Notes under the pieces: model-generated
Told to the model about the DNA's origin: nothing
The model's database searches: none
What the model saw: only the letters and a program-made list of their open reading frames with translations
In this document: in pieces, positions 1 through 8,105 of the stretch
Numbering within the stretch: the stretch's first letter is position 1
How the letters are laid out: every line of letters begins with the position of its first letter
Program-made: the position numbers and the translations under genes
From: Phycisphaeraceae bacterium
GTDB lineage: Bacteria; Planctomycetota; Phycisphaerae; Phycisphaerales; SM1A02
Reading direction: 5' to 3'
Assembly: GCA_019636735.1 (NCBI GenBank)
Contig: JAHBWY010000001.1
Span: forward strand, 62,001 to 126,000
DNA: 64,000 nucleotides

Positions 1-588
1 GCGAAACGCGAAGCGACCCTGGGCGGGGCCACCAAGGCCCGAGACCGTCACGCTGAACTGCGTCCATACGGTCGGATAGCCGTTCTGGCCTTGGTAGTTG
101 GGATTGATGTCCAGAAGCAGCGTGCCGAAGTCCCCCACGCCGGTTCCACCCGCCCCGGTGTTCACGCTTGCGCCGTTCGTGCTGAGGCGGAGCTGGAGGC
201 GATCCGGGAAGTTGTTGCTGATCGACCGCGTCCAGAAGCTGAATGTGTCGCCGTTGTTCAGCGTCTGCTCGGGCGTCATCAGCCAGGTGTTCAGCGTGGT
301 CGTGCCGGAGCCGCTATTGAAGTTCATGGCAGCGTACGAGTTGTTTGTTCCTGCCTGAGCCGCGAAATTGGCCGGGACGCCTTGGAACACCGAACTGAGT
401 CCTGCGCTCTCACTCTGGTTCTTGGTCCACCACTGGCCGCTGCTCAGCGTCACGAAGGCACCGGCAGTGTTCGGAGGTGCGGGCCAACTAATCGGAGCCT
501 CGAAGCCCTCGAAGAAGTCAGCGCCTGCCCCCGTCGTCAGCATCGCTGCCGCAACAAGAGCGCCGCCCACGATCTTCTGAATCTCCAT
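1..588 (-). CDS. Secreted choice-of-anchor J domain protein, 3' part beyond the window
   Basis: The first 196 codons are visible and the reading frame leaves through base 1. Residues 1-23 form a signal peptide (Lys near the start, Ala/Leu/Thr-rich core, cleavage near AGA-DFF). The mature protein opens with DFFEGFE and later reads GGPAQGRFAFR, the start and late strand typical of choice-of-anchor J (cleaved-adhesin-like) beta-sandwich domains; these are usually exported proteins with a C-terminal sorting or dockerin-like motif, which would lie off the edge. The ATG at 588 is preceded by GGGAGGA about 8 nt upstream, a good ribosome binding site. Function beyond extracellular adhesion or binding cannot be stated. 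Confidence 0.8.
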   Translation of the reverse strand, partial: MEIQKIVGGALVAAAMLTTGAGADFFEGFEAPISWPAPPNTAGAFVTLSSGQWWTKNQSESAGLSSVFQGVPANFAAQAGTNNSYAAMNFNSGSGTTTLNTWLMTPEQTLNNGDTFSFWTRSISNNFPDRLQLRLSTNGASVNTGAGGTGVGDFGTLLLDINPNYQGQNGYPTVWTQFSVTVSGLGGPAQGRFAFR

Positions 589-798
589 GCTCAGTCCTCC
601 CTGCTTGGTTCCCTCCCAATGGCGGCCTGGGACACGCATCCCCAACCGCTCCCTCGACGCGGAGTGTATTCCGAGGCGCTTCCCGGATCCCCTGAAAAGA
701 GCGAATTGCGGTCGCAGCGGTCTGTTGAGGAGCCCGGGTGACCTTCATTTGCACAAGCTCCGGTCGGTCGCTGGTCCTACCGGTGATGTGCGAGACCG

Positions 799-1869
799 TC
801 AGCCCGCCGTCACGGCTCGCTTGTTTGAGCGACCGGCCTCAATGCGGCGCTTCGCATACTCGACGGCCGCATGGTGCGTGCTCGCTGAACTCGAGCCTTC
901 CTTCAGAACCGCGAGCGTGGTGTGCTCGATCGCTTCGACCTTGCGGTCGATCTCCTGCTCGCTCATGCCCAGGTAGAGACCGGCGAGCCGGATGAGTCCG
1001 CCTGCGTTCACCACGAAGTCCGGACCGTAGACAATGCCTCGCGCCTTGAGGCGCGGGCCGTCCTCCCCCGGGTGCAGCAGCTGGTTGTTCGCGGTTCCGC
1101 AAACGATCTGGCACTGGAGGCGATCGATTGTCGGATGATCGAGCACGCCGCCGAGCGCGCACGGTGCCACGATGTCGCACTTGGTGTGGAAGAGGTTGTC
1201 GTCGGTGCCGAGTGCCTCGATTCCGAGATCCTTCACCGCGCGGTCGAGTGCAGCGCGATTCACATCGGTCGCGATGACCTTGGCCCCCGCATCGCGGCAG
1301 AGCTTCGCCAGCTTGTAGCCCGTCGCGCCGACGCCCTGAATGGCCACGGTGAGCCCCGAGAAATCGACCTTCTTGCCGAGGTGCTTCAGGCACGCCTTCA
1401 TGCCGTTGAAGCAGCCGAGCGAAGTGAAGGGCGACGGGTCGCCGCCGTGGCTCACGGTTTCACCGCCCATGATGTGCGGCGTCTCGGTCGCCATCCAATC
1501 GCAGAACTGCGTGTTGACGCCGACATCCTCGGCCGCGATGTAGGTGCCGCCGAATGTGTCGACGAAGCGACCCATGGCGCGAGCCTCGGCCTCGGTCGGA
1601 TGGGCTCCAGGCTTCGCGAGAATGACGCTCTTTGCGCCACCCATCGGCAGTTCCGCCGCGGCGCTCTTGTAGGTCATGCCCTCGGAGAGGCGAAGGACAT
1701 CGCGGATGGCTTCCGCTTCATCGGTGTACGCCCAGCGCCGGGTGCCGCCGAGGGCGTTGCCGAGCACCGTGCTGTGAATCGCGATGATCGCGCGGAGGCC
1801 GGTCGCCTGGTCGTGGTGAAAGGCGAGGCGCTCGTGTCCGTGGCTGGCGAGGAGCTCGAAGATCTTCAT
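799..1869 (-). CDS. Leucine/valine/phenylalanine-type amino-acid dehydrogenase
   Basis: The 356-residue length and motifs fit the Glu/Leu/Phe/Val dehydrogenase family, which oxidatively deaminates branched-chain or aromatic amino acids to 2-oxoacids with NAD+. GNALGGTRRW (about 38-46) and MTYKSAAAELPMGGAKSVI (65-83) carry the two conserved lysines, Lys68 and Lys80. A GVGATG nucleotide-binding loop lies at 179-184. The short form excludes hexameric glutamate dehydrogenase; leucine dehydrogenase is the best guess. Next to the acyl-CoA dehydrogenase and enoyl-CoA hydratase genes it suggests branched-chain amino-acid breakdown. TAGGCT lies 10 nt before the ATG and no Shine-Dalgarno sequence is seen. 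Confidence 0.88.
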   Translation of the reverse strand: MKIFELLASHGHERLAFHHDQATGLRAIIAIHSTVLGNALGGTRRWAYTDEAEAIRDVLRLSEGMTYKSAAAELPMGGAKSVILAKPGAHPTEAEARAMGRFVDTFGGTYIAAEDVGVNTQFCDWMATETPHIMGGETVSHGGDPSPFTSLGCFNGMKACLKHLGKKVDFSGLTVAIQGVGATGYKLAKLCRDAGAKVIATDVNRAALDRAVKDLGIEALGTDDNLFHTKCDIVAPCALGGVLDHPTIDRLQCQIVCGTANNQLLHPGEDGPRLKARGIVYGPDFVVNAGGLIRLAGLYLGMSEQEIDRKVEAIEHTTLAVLKEGSSSASTHHAAVEYAKRRIEAGRSNKRAVTAG

Positions 1870-1956
1870 GGGAGGGAGGAGCCTAGCGAAGGGTCTTGAT
1901 CACTTCCAACAGCGTCCCACGAAGTTCAGGTTTCGCACCGGGTGTTCACACCGGTG

Positions 1957-3897
1957 TCACACCTTGCCGAGTCGAGCCGCGTCGAACTTGCTTCCGCTGC
2001 CGAACTGCGGAATCGCGGGATCGTCGACGCGCCGTCCAGTGCCCCGGACTTCCTTCACCGGCGTCTTCTCCGGGATGGCGTAGTCGCTGGCCGGGAAGGT
2101 GTCGATCCGCCGCAGGGCCGCGTCGGCCGCCTTGCGCATCGAGCGATCGGCATTCGTCCGAAGCAGGCGCACCTGCTCGTCGAAGCCCATCTCACCCAGA
2201 GCGAAGAGATGCTCGACCACGCCCATCTCGTACTCGAGGTCCGCGCCATCGAGGCCGCTTCGCATGTTGCGGTCGAGCTTCGACAGGCTGCAGGTCATCG
2301 CGTGGATCCAGAGGGCGGCCATCGAGAGACGCTCATGAATGCACTCGGCGGTCACGAGCTTCTCCTCGTGCTCCTTGAACATCAGCTTCACCTGATGGCT
2401 GAACTCGCGGATCAGCATCATGAGCTCGTGGCCGAAGCGCGAGAGGCGCGGATCAAGCTTGGAGAAGGTCGGAAGGCCGCGTCGCACACCAAGGAAGAGC
2501 TCCGAGCCGATCTGAAGAGCGCTGCCGATCGACTTCATCGGGTTCTTGCGGATCCCGAGCATCCACTCGCCGAGCTGCTTCGAGCCATAGGCGAAGATAA
2601 ACGAGTGCATGACCTCGTTGGCACCCTCAACGATGATGTTGATGCGCGAATCGCGCCAGATGCGCTCGACATGGTTCTCCGTCATGTAGCTCTCGCCGCC
2701 CATGATCTGCACGCAGTCATTGACGACGCGATAGCCGAACTCCGAGCAGAAGACCTTGCACATGGCGGTCTCCAGCATGATGTCGGAGTCGCCACGATCG
2801 AGGAAGCCGGTGGTCATGTAGAGCATGGCGTCCATGGCGTAGGTGTACGCGGCCATGCGGGCGAGCTTCTCCTTGACCAGGTCGAACTCGCCGATCGCGC
2901 GATCGAACTGGTAGCGGTACTTCGCCCACTTGCACGCCTGTTCATAGGCGAAGCTGGCGCCGCCGAGCATGCCCGCCGAGAGCGTGCAGCGCCCGAAGTT
3001 GAGGCAGCTCATGGCGATCTTGAAGCCCTGACCCTCCTTCGCGAGCAGGTTCTCCCTGGGCACCTTCACATTGGTGAGCCGGATGCGCGCCTGCCAGGTG
3101 CCGCGGATGCCGCACTTGCTGCGGTTTCGACTGAAGATCTCCACGCCCTCCATGTCCGGCGTGCAGATGAGCGCGGTGACGACATCCTTCTCCTTGCCCG
3201 ACTTGGGGTCGCGGATCTTCTGCTTCGCCATGACGGTGAAGAGGCCGGAGAGGGCGCCGGAGGTGGCCCACTTCTTCTCACCGTTCAGGATGTAGTGGGA
3301 GCCGTCGGCGGAGAGCTCGCACCGGGTCTCCTGGTTGCCCGCGTCGCAGCCGACATTGGGTTCGCTCAGGCAGAACGCGCTGAGCGTGTCCTTGGCCATG
3401 CGCGGAAGGAAGCGCTTGCGCTGATCGTCGGTGCCGAAGAGCATGACCGCCTTGCAGCCGATCGACTGGTGGGCCGAGACGAGCACCGCCGTGGAACCGC
3501 AGGAGCGACCGATGCGCTCAAGCGCGCGGTTGTAACTGGTGATGCCGAACCCGCCGCCGCCGAACTCCTTGGGAATGGTCATGCCCAGCACGCCGAGGTC
3601 GAAGAGCTTCTGGATCACCCATGTGGGGATCTCCTGCTTCTGATCGATCTCGATCGACGGGTGCTCCTTGCGGAGATATTCATCGAGCCGGGCGAGCAGT
3701 TGGTCGCAGCGAGCCGACTCGTCGGCTGCGGTGGCGGGGTAGGGGAAGACGAGCTCCTCGCGGAAGTTGCCCCAGAAGACATTCTTCAGGAACCCCATGG
3801 AGGTGGGATCCGGGCCGAGCATCTCCTGCGCCTGCTCGATCTGCTTTCGATCCTTCTCGGAGATGTTCTTGAGGTCCTTGGCGAGGTCGGTGCTCAT
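1957..3897 (-). CDS. Acyl-CoA dehydrogenase family protein
   Basis: The 646-residue protein is an FAD-dependent acyl-CoA dehydrogenase, introducing the alpha,beta double bond in acyl-CoA substrates. Visible landmarks are FCLSEPNVGCDAG (family signature, flavin side), GEKKWATSG, a helical domain with FGRCTLSAGMLG, QIMGGESYM, and IVEGANEVM near the position of the catalytic carboxylate loop. It is longer than the usual ~380 residues: about 100 extra residues lie at the N-terminus and about 150 after the catalytic core, as in long FadE-like dehydrogenases. It probably feeds the enoyl-CoA hydratase encoded upstream on the same strand. No clear Shine-Dalgarno sequence precedes the ATG. Confidence 0.9.
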   Translation of the reverse strand: MSTDLAKDLKNISEKDRKQIEQAQEMLGPDPTSMGFLKNVFWGNFREELVFPYPATAADESARCDQLLARLDEYLRKEHPSIEIDQKQEIPTWVIQKLFDLGVLGMTIPKEFGGGGFGITSYNRALERIGRSCGSTAVLVSAHQSIGCKAVMLFGTDDQRKRFLPRMAKDTLSAFCLSEPNVGCDAGNQETRCELSADGSHYILNGEKKWATSGALSGLFTVMAKQKIRDPKSGKEKDVVTALICTPDMEGVEIFSRNRSKCGIRGTWQARIRLTNVKVPRENLLAKEGQGFKIAMSCLNFGRCTLSAGMLGGASFAYEQACKWAKYRYQFDRAIGEFDLVKEKLARMAAYTYAMDAMLYMTTGFLDRGDSDIMLETAMCKVFCSEFGYRVVNDCVQIMGGESYMTENHVERIWRDSRINIIVEGANEVMHSFIFAYGSKQLGEWMLGIRKNPMKSIGSALQIGSELFLGVRRGLPTFSKLDPRLSRFGHELMMLIREFSHQVKLMFKEHEEKLVTAECIHERLSMAALWIHAMTCSLSKLDRNMRSGLDGADLEYEMGVVEHLFALGEMGFDEQVRLLRTNADRSMRKAADAALRRIDTFPASDYAIPEKTPVKEVRGTGRRVDDPAIPQFGSGSKFDAARLGKV

Positions 3898-4379
3898 GTC
3901 GGTGGTTCCAGACTCGGGGGAATCGGGGACGCGCGCTCCGAGGGCGGGCGGGCGGTGACTGGTAACGGTCAGCGGCCCGCGCGAGGCCGCGAGCCGCGCT
4001 CCGCAGGCGCGGGCCTGCGGCGATGGTGCAGTGCGGGTCCTCTGCGGAGTCGCTCCGCAGAAGAGCCCGGATTCGGAAGCGTAGCGGCTCCGCCCCAGGA
4101 ATCGAAAGGGGGGAGGTTCCCGGGCCGCTCAATCAAGGGCGAGCGGTCTGGTGCCGGGGGTTGCTCGAGGCCGGTCGCCGCGCGGGTCGGCGCGTCGGTC
4201 GCTCGAAGTGAGCAGGCCAACCCCTTGACGATCCCTCCGAAGATTCCGCCGCGAGGGTCGGTGCGTCGGTCGCTCGAAGTGAGGCACCGCGCCGTCTGGC
4301 GCCGGGGATACTCGAACCGAGCGATCGCGCGGTGGAACGAACCAAGGCCATTGCCCCGAGGCCCATCGCCTGCGCAGAG
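3898..4379. other. 482-nt intergenic region with hairpin and scattered direct repeats
   Basis: No convincing gene lies here. A perfect 9-bp hairpin, TCTGCGGAG-TCG-CTCCGCAGA, occupies 4041-4061 and could end minus-strand transcription from the gene at 4380, although no U-tract follows. A 29-bp direct repeat (4184-4212 and 4255-4283) differs at one base. A second, looser pair starting TCTGG(T/C)GCCGGGG sits at about 4147 and 4295, so the two families nest in the order a-b-b-a. The function of the repeats is unknown. Confidence 0.5.
4184..4283. repeat. 29-bp direct repeat, two copies
   Basis: Copies at 4184-4212 and 4255-4283 start GGGTCGG and end CTCGAAGTGAG with a single C/T difference, 71 bp apart. 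They lie between the acyl-CoA dehydrogenase and enoyl-CoA hydratase genes. With only two copies they do not form an array. Confidence 0.6.
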
Positions 4380-5252
4380 CTACTTCTTCAGGAACGCCGC
4401 CATCTTCTCCCTCGCGGGCGGGGTGTGACGCAACCGGATGAGTTCGCGCTGCTCGAGTTCGAGCGCCGCGGCGAAGCCATTCTGAATGCCGGCATGCACG
4501 CACTCCGCAACGGCGCGGGCGACCTCGGTGTCGGGGAGCCTGGAGCGCACCGCGGTGAGCGCCTTGCCGACGGCGGCAGAGTTCGTGTGATCGATGGCCC
4601 GAAGTGGTCGCAGCGGCAGGTTGTGCTGCGCGGCAAGCCACTTCCGCGCGAGCACCCGAGCATCGTCAATGGTGTCCGCAGTTGCTTCGAAGAGGCCGTC
4701 GGGAACCTGCGTCGCTTCCCAGAGCCGACCTTCGGACGCGGCGAGAATGGCGGTCGCAGGGTCGATGCGCGCGGGGAGCATTTGCGTTCCGCCCCAGCCC
4801 GGGCAGACGCCGAGTGTCGCCTCCGCGAGACCGATGCGCCAGGGCTTCTCGCCGGCGGCGGGCCGAACTCCAATGAGCGCGTCGCAGTGGAGCGGCAGTT
4901 CGAATCCTCCGCCGAGCGCAGCCTTGTGAACAATGGCGACCGATGGGCACTTCAACTCGCGAATCAGCCCGAAGGCATGCGAGCCCGCCTTGAGGAACTC
5001 CGCGAGCTGCGGATCGCTGAGACCGTCGAGCTCGGCGATGTCGGCGCCGGCCACGAAGACTCGGGTGCTCGCGGACTCCAGGATGAAGCCGCTCGGCGCC
5101 GGCCCCGCGCGAATCGCGTCGAGCGCAACGCGAATCTGTTCGATCAGCCAGCCATCGAGTACGACGGTGCCGCCGCGCGGCTTCGCGGGATTGATGTCGA
5201 GCGTCAGGGTCACGACGCCGTCGGCGTCCCGAACTGTGCGAAGAGCGGTCAT
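4380..5252 (-). CDS. Enoyl-CoA hydratase/isomerase family protein
   Basis: The 290-residue protein starts MTALRTVRDADGVVTLTLD, the usual crotonase opening, so I chose the ATG at 5252 rather than an upstream extension of 65 codons. SASTRVFVAGADIAEL is the first oxyanion-hole strand and AALGGGFELPLHCD the second; NPAKPRGGTV replaces the usual NRPDKRNAL segment. The family hydrates or isomerises enoyl-CoA thioesters. It probably works with the acyl-CoA dehydrogenase downstream. It is one of three crotonase genes in the first 14.5 kb; the other two lie beyond the cassette A insertion. The substrate cannot be read from sequence. Confidence 0.87.
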   Translation of the reverse strand: MTALRTVRDADGVVTLTLDINPAKPRGGTVVLDGWLIEQIRVALDAIRAGPAPSGFILESASTRVFVAGADIAELDGLSDPQLAEFLKAGSHAFGLIRELKCPSVAIVHKAALGGGFELPLHCDALIGVRPAAGEKPWRIGLAEATLGVCPGWGGTQMLPARIDPATAILAASEGRLWEATQVPDGLFEATADTIDDARVLARKWLAAQHNLPLRPLRAIDHTNSAAVGKALTAVRSRLPDTEVARAVAECVHAGIQNGFAAALELEQRELIRLRHTPPAREKMAAFLKK

Positions 5253-5308
5253 GGGACGGAGATCGGAACCTCCCGCCGCGCCGCCGTCAAGATGACGGGG
5301 ATTTGTCC

Positions 5309-5450
5309 TTGACCAATGCAGGAGAGCGATTGCTCTCCACCTTGTGCCAGCCGCGATCCGGGCCATGTCGCGGCATGTGGTTGGCTTCCGGTCCGGGAAG
5401 TGTGCAATGACTGCGGATTTAGACCGCAGTCGGGAAAGGCGGGACAATCG
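5309..5450 (+). promoter_or_regulatory. Leader A: promoter plus conserved structured 5' region of beta-helix gene A
   Basis: A possible -35 (TTGACC, 5309-5314) is followed after 16 bp by TGCTCT, then a 54-nt core (5344-5397) that matches leaders B and C at all but one base. The core can pair GCCAGC with GTTGGC and CGCGA with TCGCG. Just before the start codon GACTGCGG (5409-5416) and CCGCAGTC (5424-5431) form a perfect 8-bp hairpin. GGAGAGC-GATT-GCTCTCC (5321-5338) is a third inverted repeat overlapping the putative -10. The distance from -35 to ATG is 142 nt here and 141 nt in B and C. Promoter assignment is inferred; the conservation is seen. Confidence 0.55.
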
Positions 5451-7580
5451 ATGGAGTTTCTTGACACGCGGGAGACCGAGGTGATGATCGGTCGTCGGTC
5501 GTCGGTCGTCGGTCGTCGGTCGTCGGTCGTCGGTCGTCGGTCGTCGGTCGTCGGTCGTCGGTCGTCGGTCGTCGGTCGTCGGTCGTCGGTCGTCGGTCGT
5601 CGGTCGTCGGGTGCGGGGTGGGTCCTCGCGCTGATTGTTGCGGTGGTGTTCGCGGGGTTCGCCGAGCGTGAGGCGATGGCGCAGTGTCCACCATCAAGTG
5701 ATCCGGAAATTCGATATGTGAAGATCGGGGGTACCGGCAGCTTTGGGCTGTGCTGGGACGACGCTTACGGCACGCTTGAAGAGGCGCTGGCGGATGCCAA
5801 CAACAGTTCACTCGGAATCACAACCATCAGAGTTGCGCAGGGGACCTATCGGCCGCTCGCTCAGTCGGGGTTCGTAATCTTGGCGGCGGTCACGATCGAG
5901 GGCGGCTACCGGGGATTCACTGACAGCGAGGGCGATGCCGATGATCGGGATCTGTGTGAATTCCCAACCGTCCTTTCCGGAGACCTTCTCGGGGACGATG
6001 ATGGGACACTTGCCAACATGGTGGATAACGCGATCCATGTCCTTCGCGTGTCGTCGCTTTCCGGGGTAACTCCTGGAGTGTTAGATGGACTGCATGTCAC
6101 CGCGGGATGTGCCTTGAACGCAGAGTCAGCATCCGACCGAATCGGCGGCGGTCTTCGTCTTGACGAGACCGGCGAGGAGACGGTCGTTCGGGTGCAATCA
6201 TGCCGCTTCTACGGGAATGTTGCGAACCTGGGGGGCGCAATCGGATCCCGAATGAGGATGATTTGCCGAGATTCGCTCTTTGAGGAGAACTCAGCGCTGC
6301 CGACCACTCCGCCCAGCGGACCGGGCACGACCAACGGCGCTGGGGGTGCGATCTTCGGCACGACGACCTTCGATGTGGTTCACTGTCGGTTTGACGGTAA
6401 CGAAGCCGACGGCACTGGTGGGGCCATCGTGATTAGTCGAGGAACTGCGCTCGTTGAGGAAGGCCTCGAGGAGCCTCCACCCGCAGGGACGGAGGGGCCG
6501 GATGGGTATCCATTTTGGGTCACCAGCAGCGTCTTCGTCGGGAATCAATGCAGCTTCACAGGTCCGTGGAGGGGTGGTGCGATCGGTGTCCAATATCAGG
6601 CGATGCTGCTCGCAACCAACTGTGTATTCCAGGGCAACACGGCTCCGTATGGTGGCGCTATCGGCGTCACTTCAACACTCCCGCTCTTGGAGGCGCAGGT
6701 TGTCCTCACTAATTGCACACTCACCGGAAACTTCGGTGGATCCTCAAACGGAGGTGTTGACTCGCCGACCGCTCAGATTGCGAACTCGATCCTCTTCGGG
6801 AATGGAACTCTGGGCGACCCGGAATGCGGGAGCTGGGAGACTGACGAGGGAATTGAGGTCTTCGATCCTGACCTCTGCGCGCAGATCGGCGGTGTGGACC
6901 CGGTGAACTTCCACATCAGCCACTCCTGCGTCGCTGGGATCAGTTGGGCGGCATCGTTCTGGACCACATCGTTCGGCCCCGGCAACATCGATCTCGACCC
7001 ACAGTTCGTCGATCCGGCATCGGGTGACTTGAGATTGGCACCAGGCTCCGCTGCAATCGAGGCAGGCGACAATCTCGACATCCCGGCCGATGTGACCGAT
7101 GTCAATGACAACGCAGACATGGCGGAGCAGTTGCCGTGGGACATCAGGCGGTTCGTGCGAGTCTTTGGCTGCGACCAGGTCGTTGACATGGGGGCTTACG
7201 AGTGGGGTGGATGCACGGGGGATGCGACAGGAGACGGATCCGTCGATGGTGCCGACATTGCGTTGCTGCTGGGGAACTGGGGATCATGCCAAAGCGCCCC
7301 GTGCGCAGGTGATTTGGACTGCGATGGGGAGGTCGCGGGTTCGGACATGGCGCTGGTGCTTGGCAACTGGGGGCCGTGCCCCCCGCTGCCATCGGCGCCG
7401 TGTTTCTGGCCATTGTCTGCACAATCCGAGGCGATGTCGCTGAAAGTAGGGGCGGGAGCGACCCCGGCGTCACTGATGGAACTGCTTGGCATGTCAGGAG
7501 TCGAGCAGCTTGTCGGGTGGCTGTCATCGCTCGAAAGTTCGACGATGAAGGTGATTCTTGAGGCCTGGTTCGGACTCTAA
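5451..7580 (+). CDS. Secreted beta-helix (Pmp-like, choice-of-anchor Q) protein A with dockerin-like motifs
   Basis: The 709-residue product starts MEFLDTRETEVMI, runs through five GRRSSVV heptapeptides plus GRRSS (about 14-53), then a hydrophobic signal core (WVLALIVAVVFAGFA) with cleavage near AMA-QCP. Residues about 80-560 contain repeated GGAI and FxGN motifs like chlamydial Pmp and parallel beta-helix proteins, ending in the choice-of-anchor Q sequence DPQFVDPASGDLRLAPGSAAI. Two EF-hand/dockerin-like motifs follow at about 588-642, then a 55-residue tail ending SLESSTMKVILEAWFGL. It is paralogous to the gene at 41900. The HAF gene downstream was originally 53 nt away and is now separated by an IS inserted at the stop codon. 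It is probably surface-attached or secreted; the ligand is unknown. Confidence 0.85.
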   Translation: MEFLDTRETEVMIGRRSSVVGRRSSVVGRRSSVVGRRSSVVGRRSSVVGRRSSGAGWVLALIVAVVFAGFAEREAMAQCPPSSDPEIRYVKIGGTGSFGLCWDDAYGTLEEALADANNSSLGITTIRVAQGTYRPLAQSGFVILAAVTIEGGYRGFTDSEGDADDRDLCEFPTVLSGDLLGDDDGTLANMVDNAIHVLRVSSLSGVTPGVLDGLHVTAGCALNAESASDRIGGGLRLDETGEETVVRVQSCRFYGNVANLGGAIGSRMRMICRDSLFEENSALPTTPPSGPGTTNGAGGAIFGTTTFDVVHCRFDGNEADGTGGAIVISRGTALVEEGLEEPPPAGTEGPDGYPFWVTSSVFVGNQCSFTGPWRGGAIGVQYQAMLLATNCVFQGNTAPYGGAIGVTSTLPLLEAQVVLTNCTLTGNFGGSSNGGVDSPTAQIANSILFGNGTLGDPECGSWETDEGIEVFDPDLCAQIGGVDPVNFHISHSCVAGISWAASFWTTSFGPGNIDLDPQFVDPASGDLRLAPGSAAIEAGDNLDIPADVTDVNDNADMAEQLPWDIRRFVRVFGCDQVVDMGAYEWGGCTGDATGDGSVDGADIALLLGNWGSCQSAPCAGDLDCDGEVAGSDMALVLGNWGPCPPLPSAPCFWPLSAQSEAMSLKVGAGATPASLMELLGMSGVEQLVGWLSSLESSTMKVILEAWFGL
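5488..5610 (+). repeat. Heptanucleotide tandem repeat (GGTCGTC)n, 17 units, inside gene A
   Basis: The tract is an uninterrupted 123-nt run of the 7-bp unit, read in frame as GRRSSVV every 21 nt. Neither alternative frame has a stop inside the tract, but both stop soon after it, at the TGA in gcgctgattg and the TGA in gagcgtgagg. A change of one or two units would therefore truncate the protein before its signal peptide; a change of three keeps it in frame. Confidence 0.95.
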
Positions 7581-7589
7581 GAGACTGTT

Positions 7590-8105
7590 TCAGAACCGGA
7601 CTGCATGCGATTTGAGGCGAGCATGAACAAGCAGTGCGGCGGCCAGCTCGTGGAATGCCTGGAAGTGCTGCGCCCAGCGCTCATAGGAGTGCCTGATGCG
7701 TCGGAAGTGCCCGACGCAGGCCAGCGATTGCTCCACGACATAACGGAGTACGCCAAGCCTGCTGCCGTGGATCTTGCTCAGGCGAGCGGCGAGCAGATCG
7801 CCAATCCCCTTGCGCTTCAGCATCGTCTTGACGGCGCGCGTCCCGTAGGCGCGATCACCCAGGAGCGACTCGGGCTTGCATCGCGGGCGTCCCCGACGAC
7901 CGGCGACTGCGGGATACGACTCAAGAAGCGGGGCCACCTGCCGCTGATCCTGAACATTCGCCGGAGTGGTCTGGATGGTCAGGACGACACCGGAGCCATC
8001 GGTCGGGATATGGCGTTTGCAGCCGCGTTTTGCACGGTCCGTCGGGTTCGGGCCCGTGCGCGATCCTCCCTGAGCGCGCGCACGGACTGCGAGTCCACAA
8101 CCGCC
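7590..8105 (-). CDS. IS427-like transposase, second frame (orfB), lacking its own start
   Basis: From about 8057 downwards this frame reads TGPNPTDRAKRGCKRH, then LLGDRAYGTRAV with the second catalytic aspartate, and YVVEQSLACVGHFRRIRHSYERW with the DDE glutamate. It terminates with a TGA at 7590-7592, inside the terminal inverted repeat. It is in the -1 frame relative to orfA; the switch must occur between about 8058 and 8095. Many IS427 elements use programmed frameshifting, but no clear A-rich slippery site is seen, so the copy may be inactive. The upper boundary given is approximate. Confidence 0.7.
   Translation of the reverse strand, partial: GGCGLAVRARAQGGSRTGPNPTDRAKRGCKRHIPTDGSGVVLTIQTTPANVQDQRQVAPLLESYPAVAGRRGRPRCKPESLLGDRAYGTRAVKTMLKRKGIGDLLAARLSKIHGSRLGVLRYVVEQSLACVGHFRRIRHSYERWAQHFQAFHELAAALLVHARLKSHAVRF

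Noticed and set aside
4285-4330. tRNA gene on the minus strand (GGTTCGAGT resembles a T-loop)
   Set aside because: The flanking bases cannot form the T-stem or acceptor stem, and no anticodon arm was found.
1942-4428. An 828-codon open frame on the plus strand
   Set aside because: It is antisense to the acyl-CoA dehydrogenase, Arg/His/Leu-rich in a way typical of antisense GC-rich frames, with no family match.
5490-5610. Tat signal peptide based on repeated Arg-Arg
   Set aside because: The consensus S/T-R-R-x-F-L-K is not met; Arg-Arg is followed by Ser-Ser-Val-Val. The cleavage region looks like an ordinary Sec signal.
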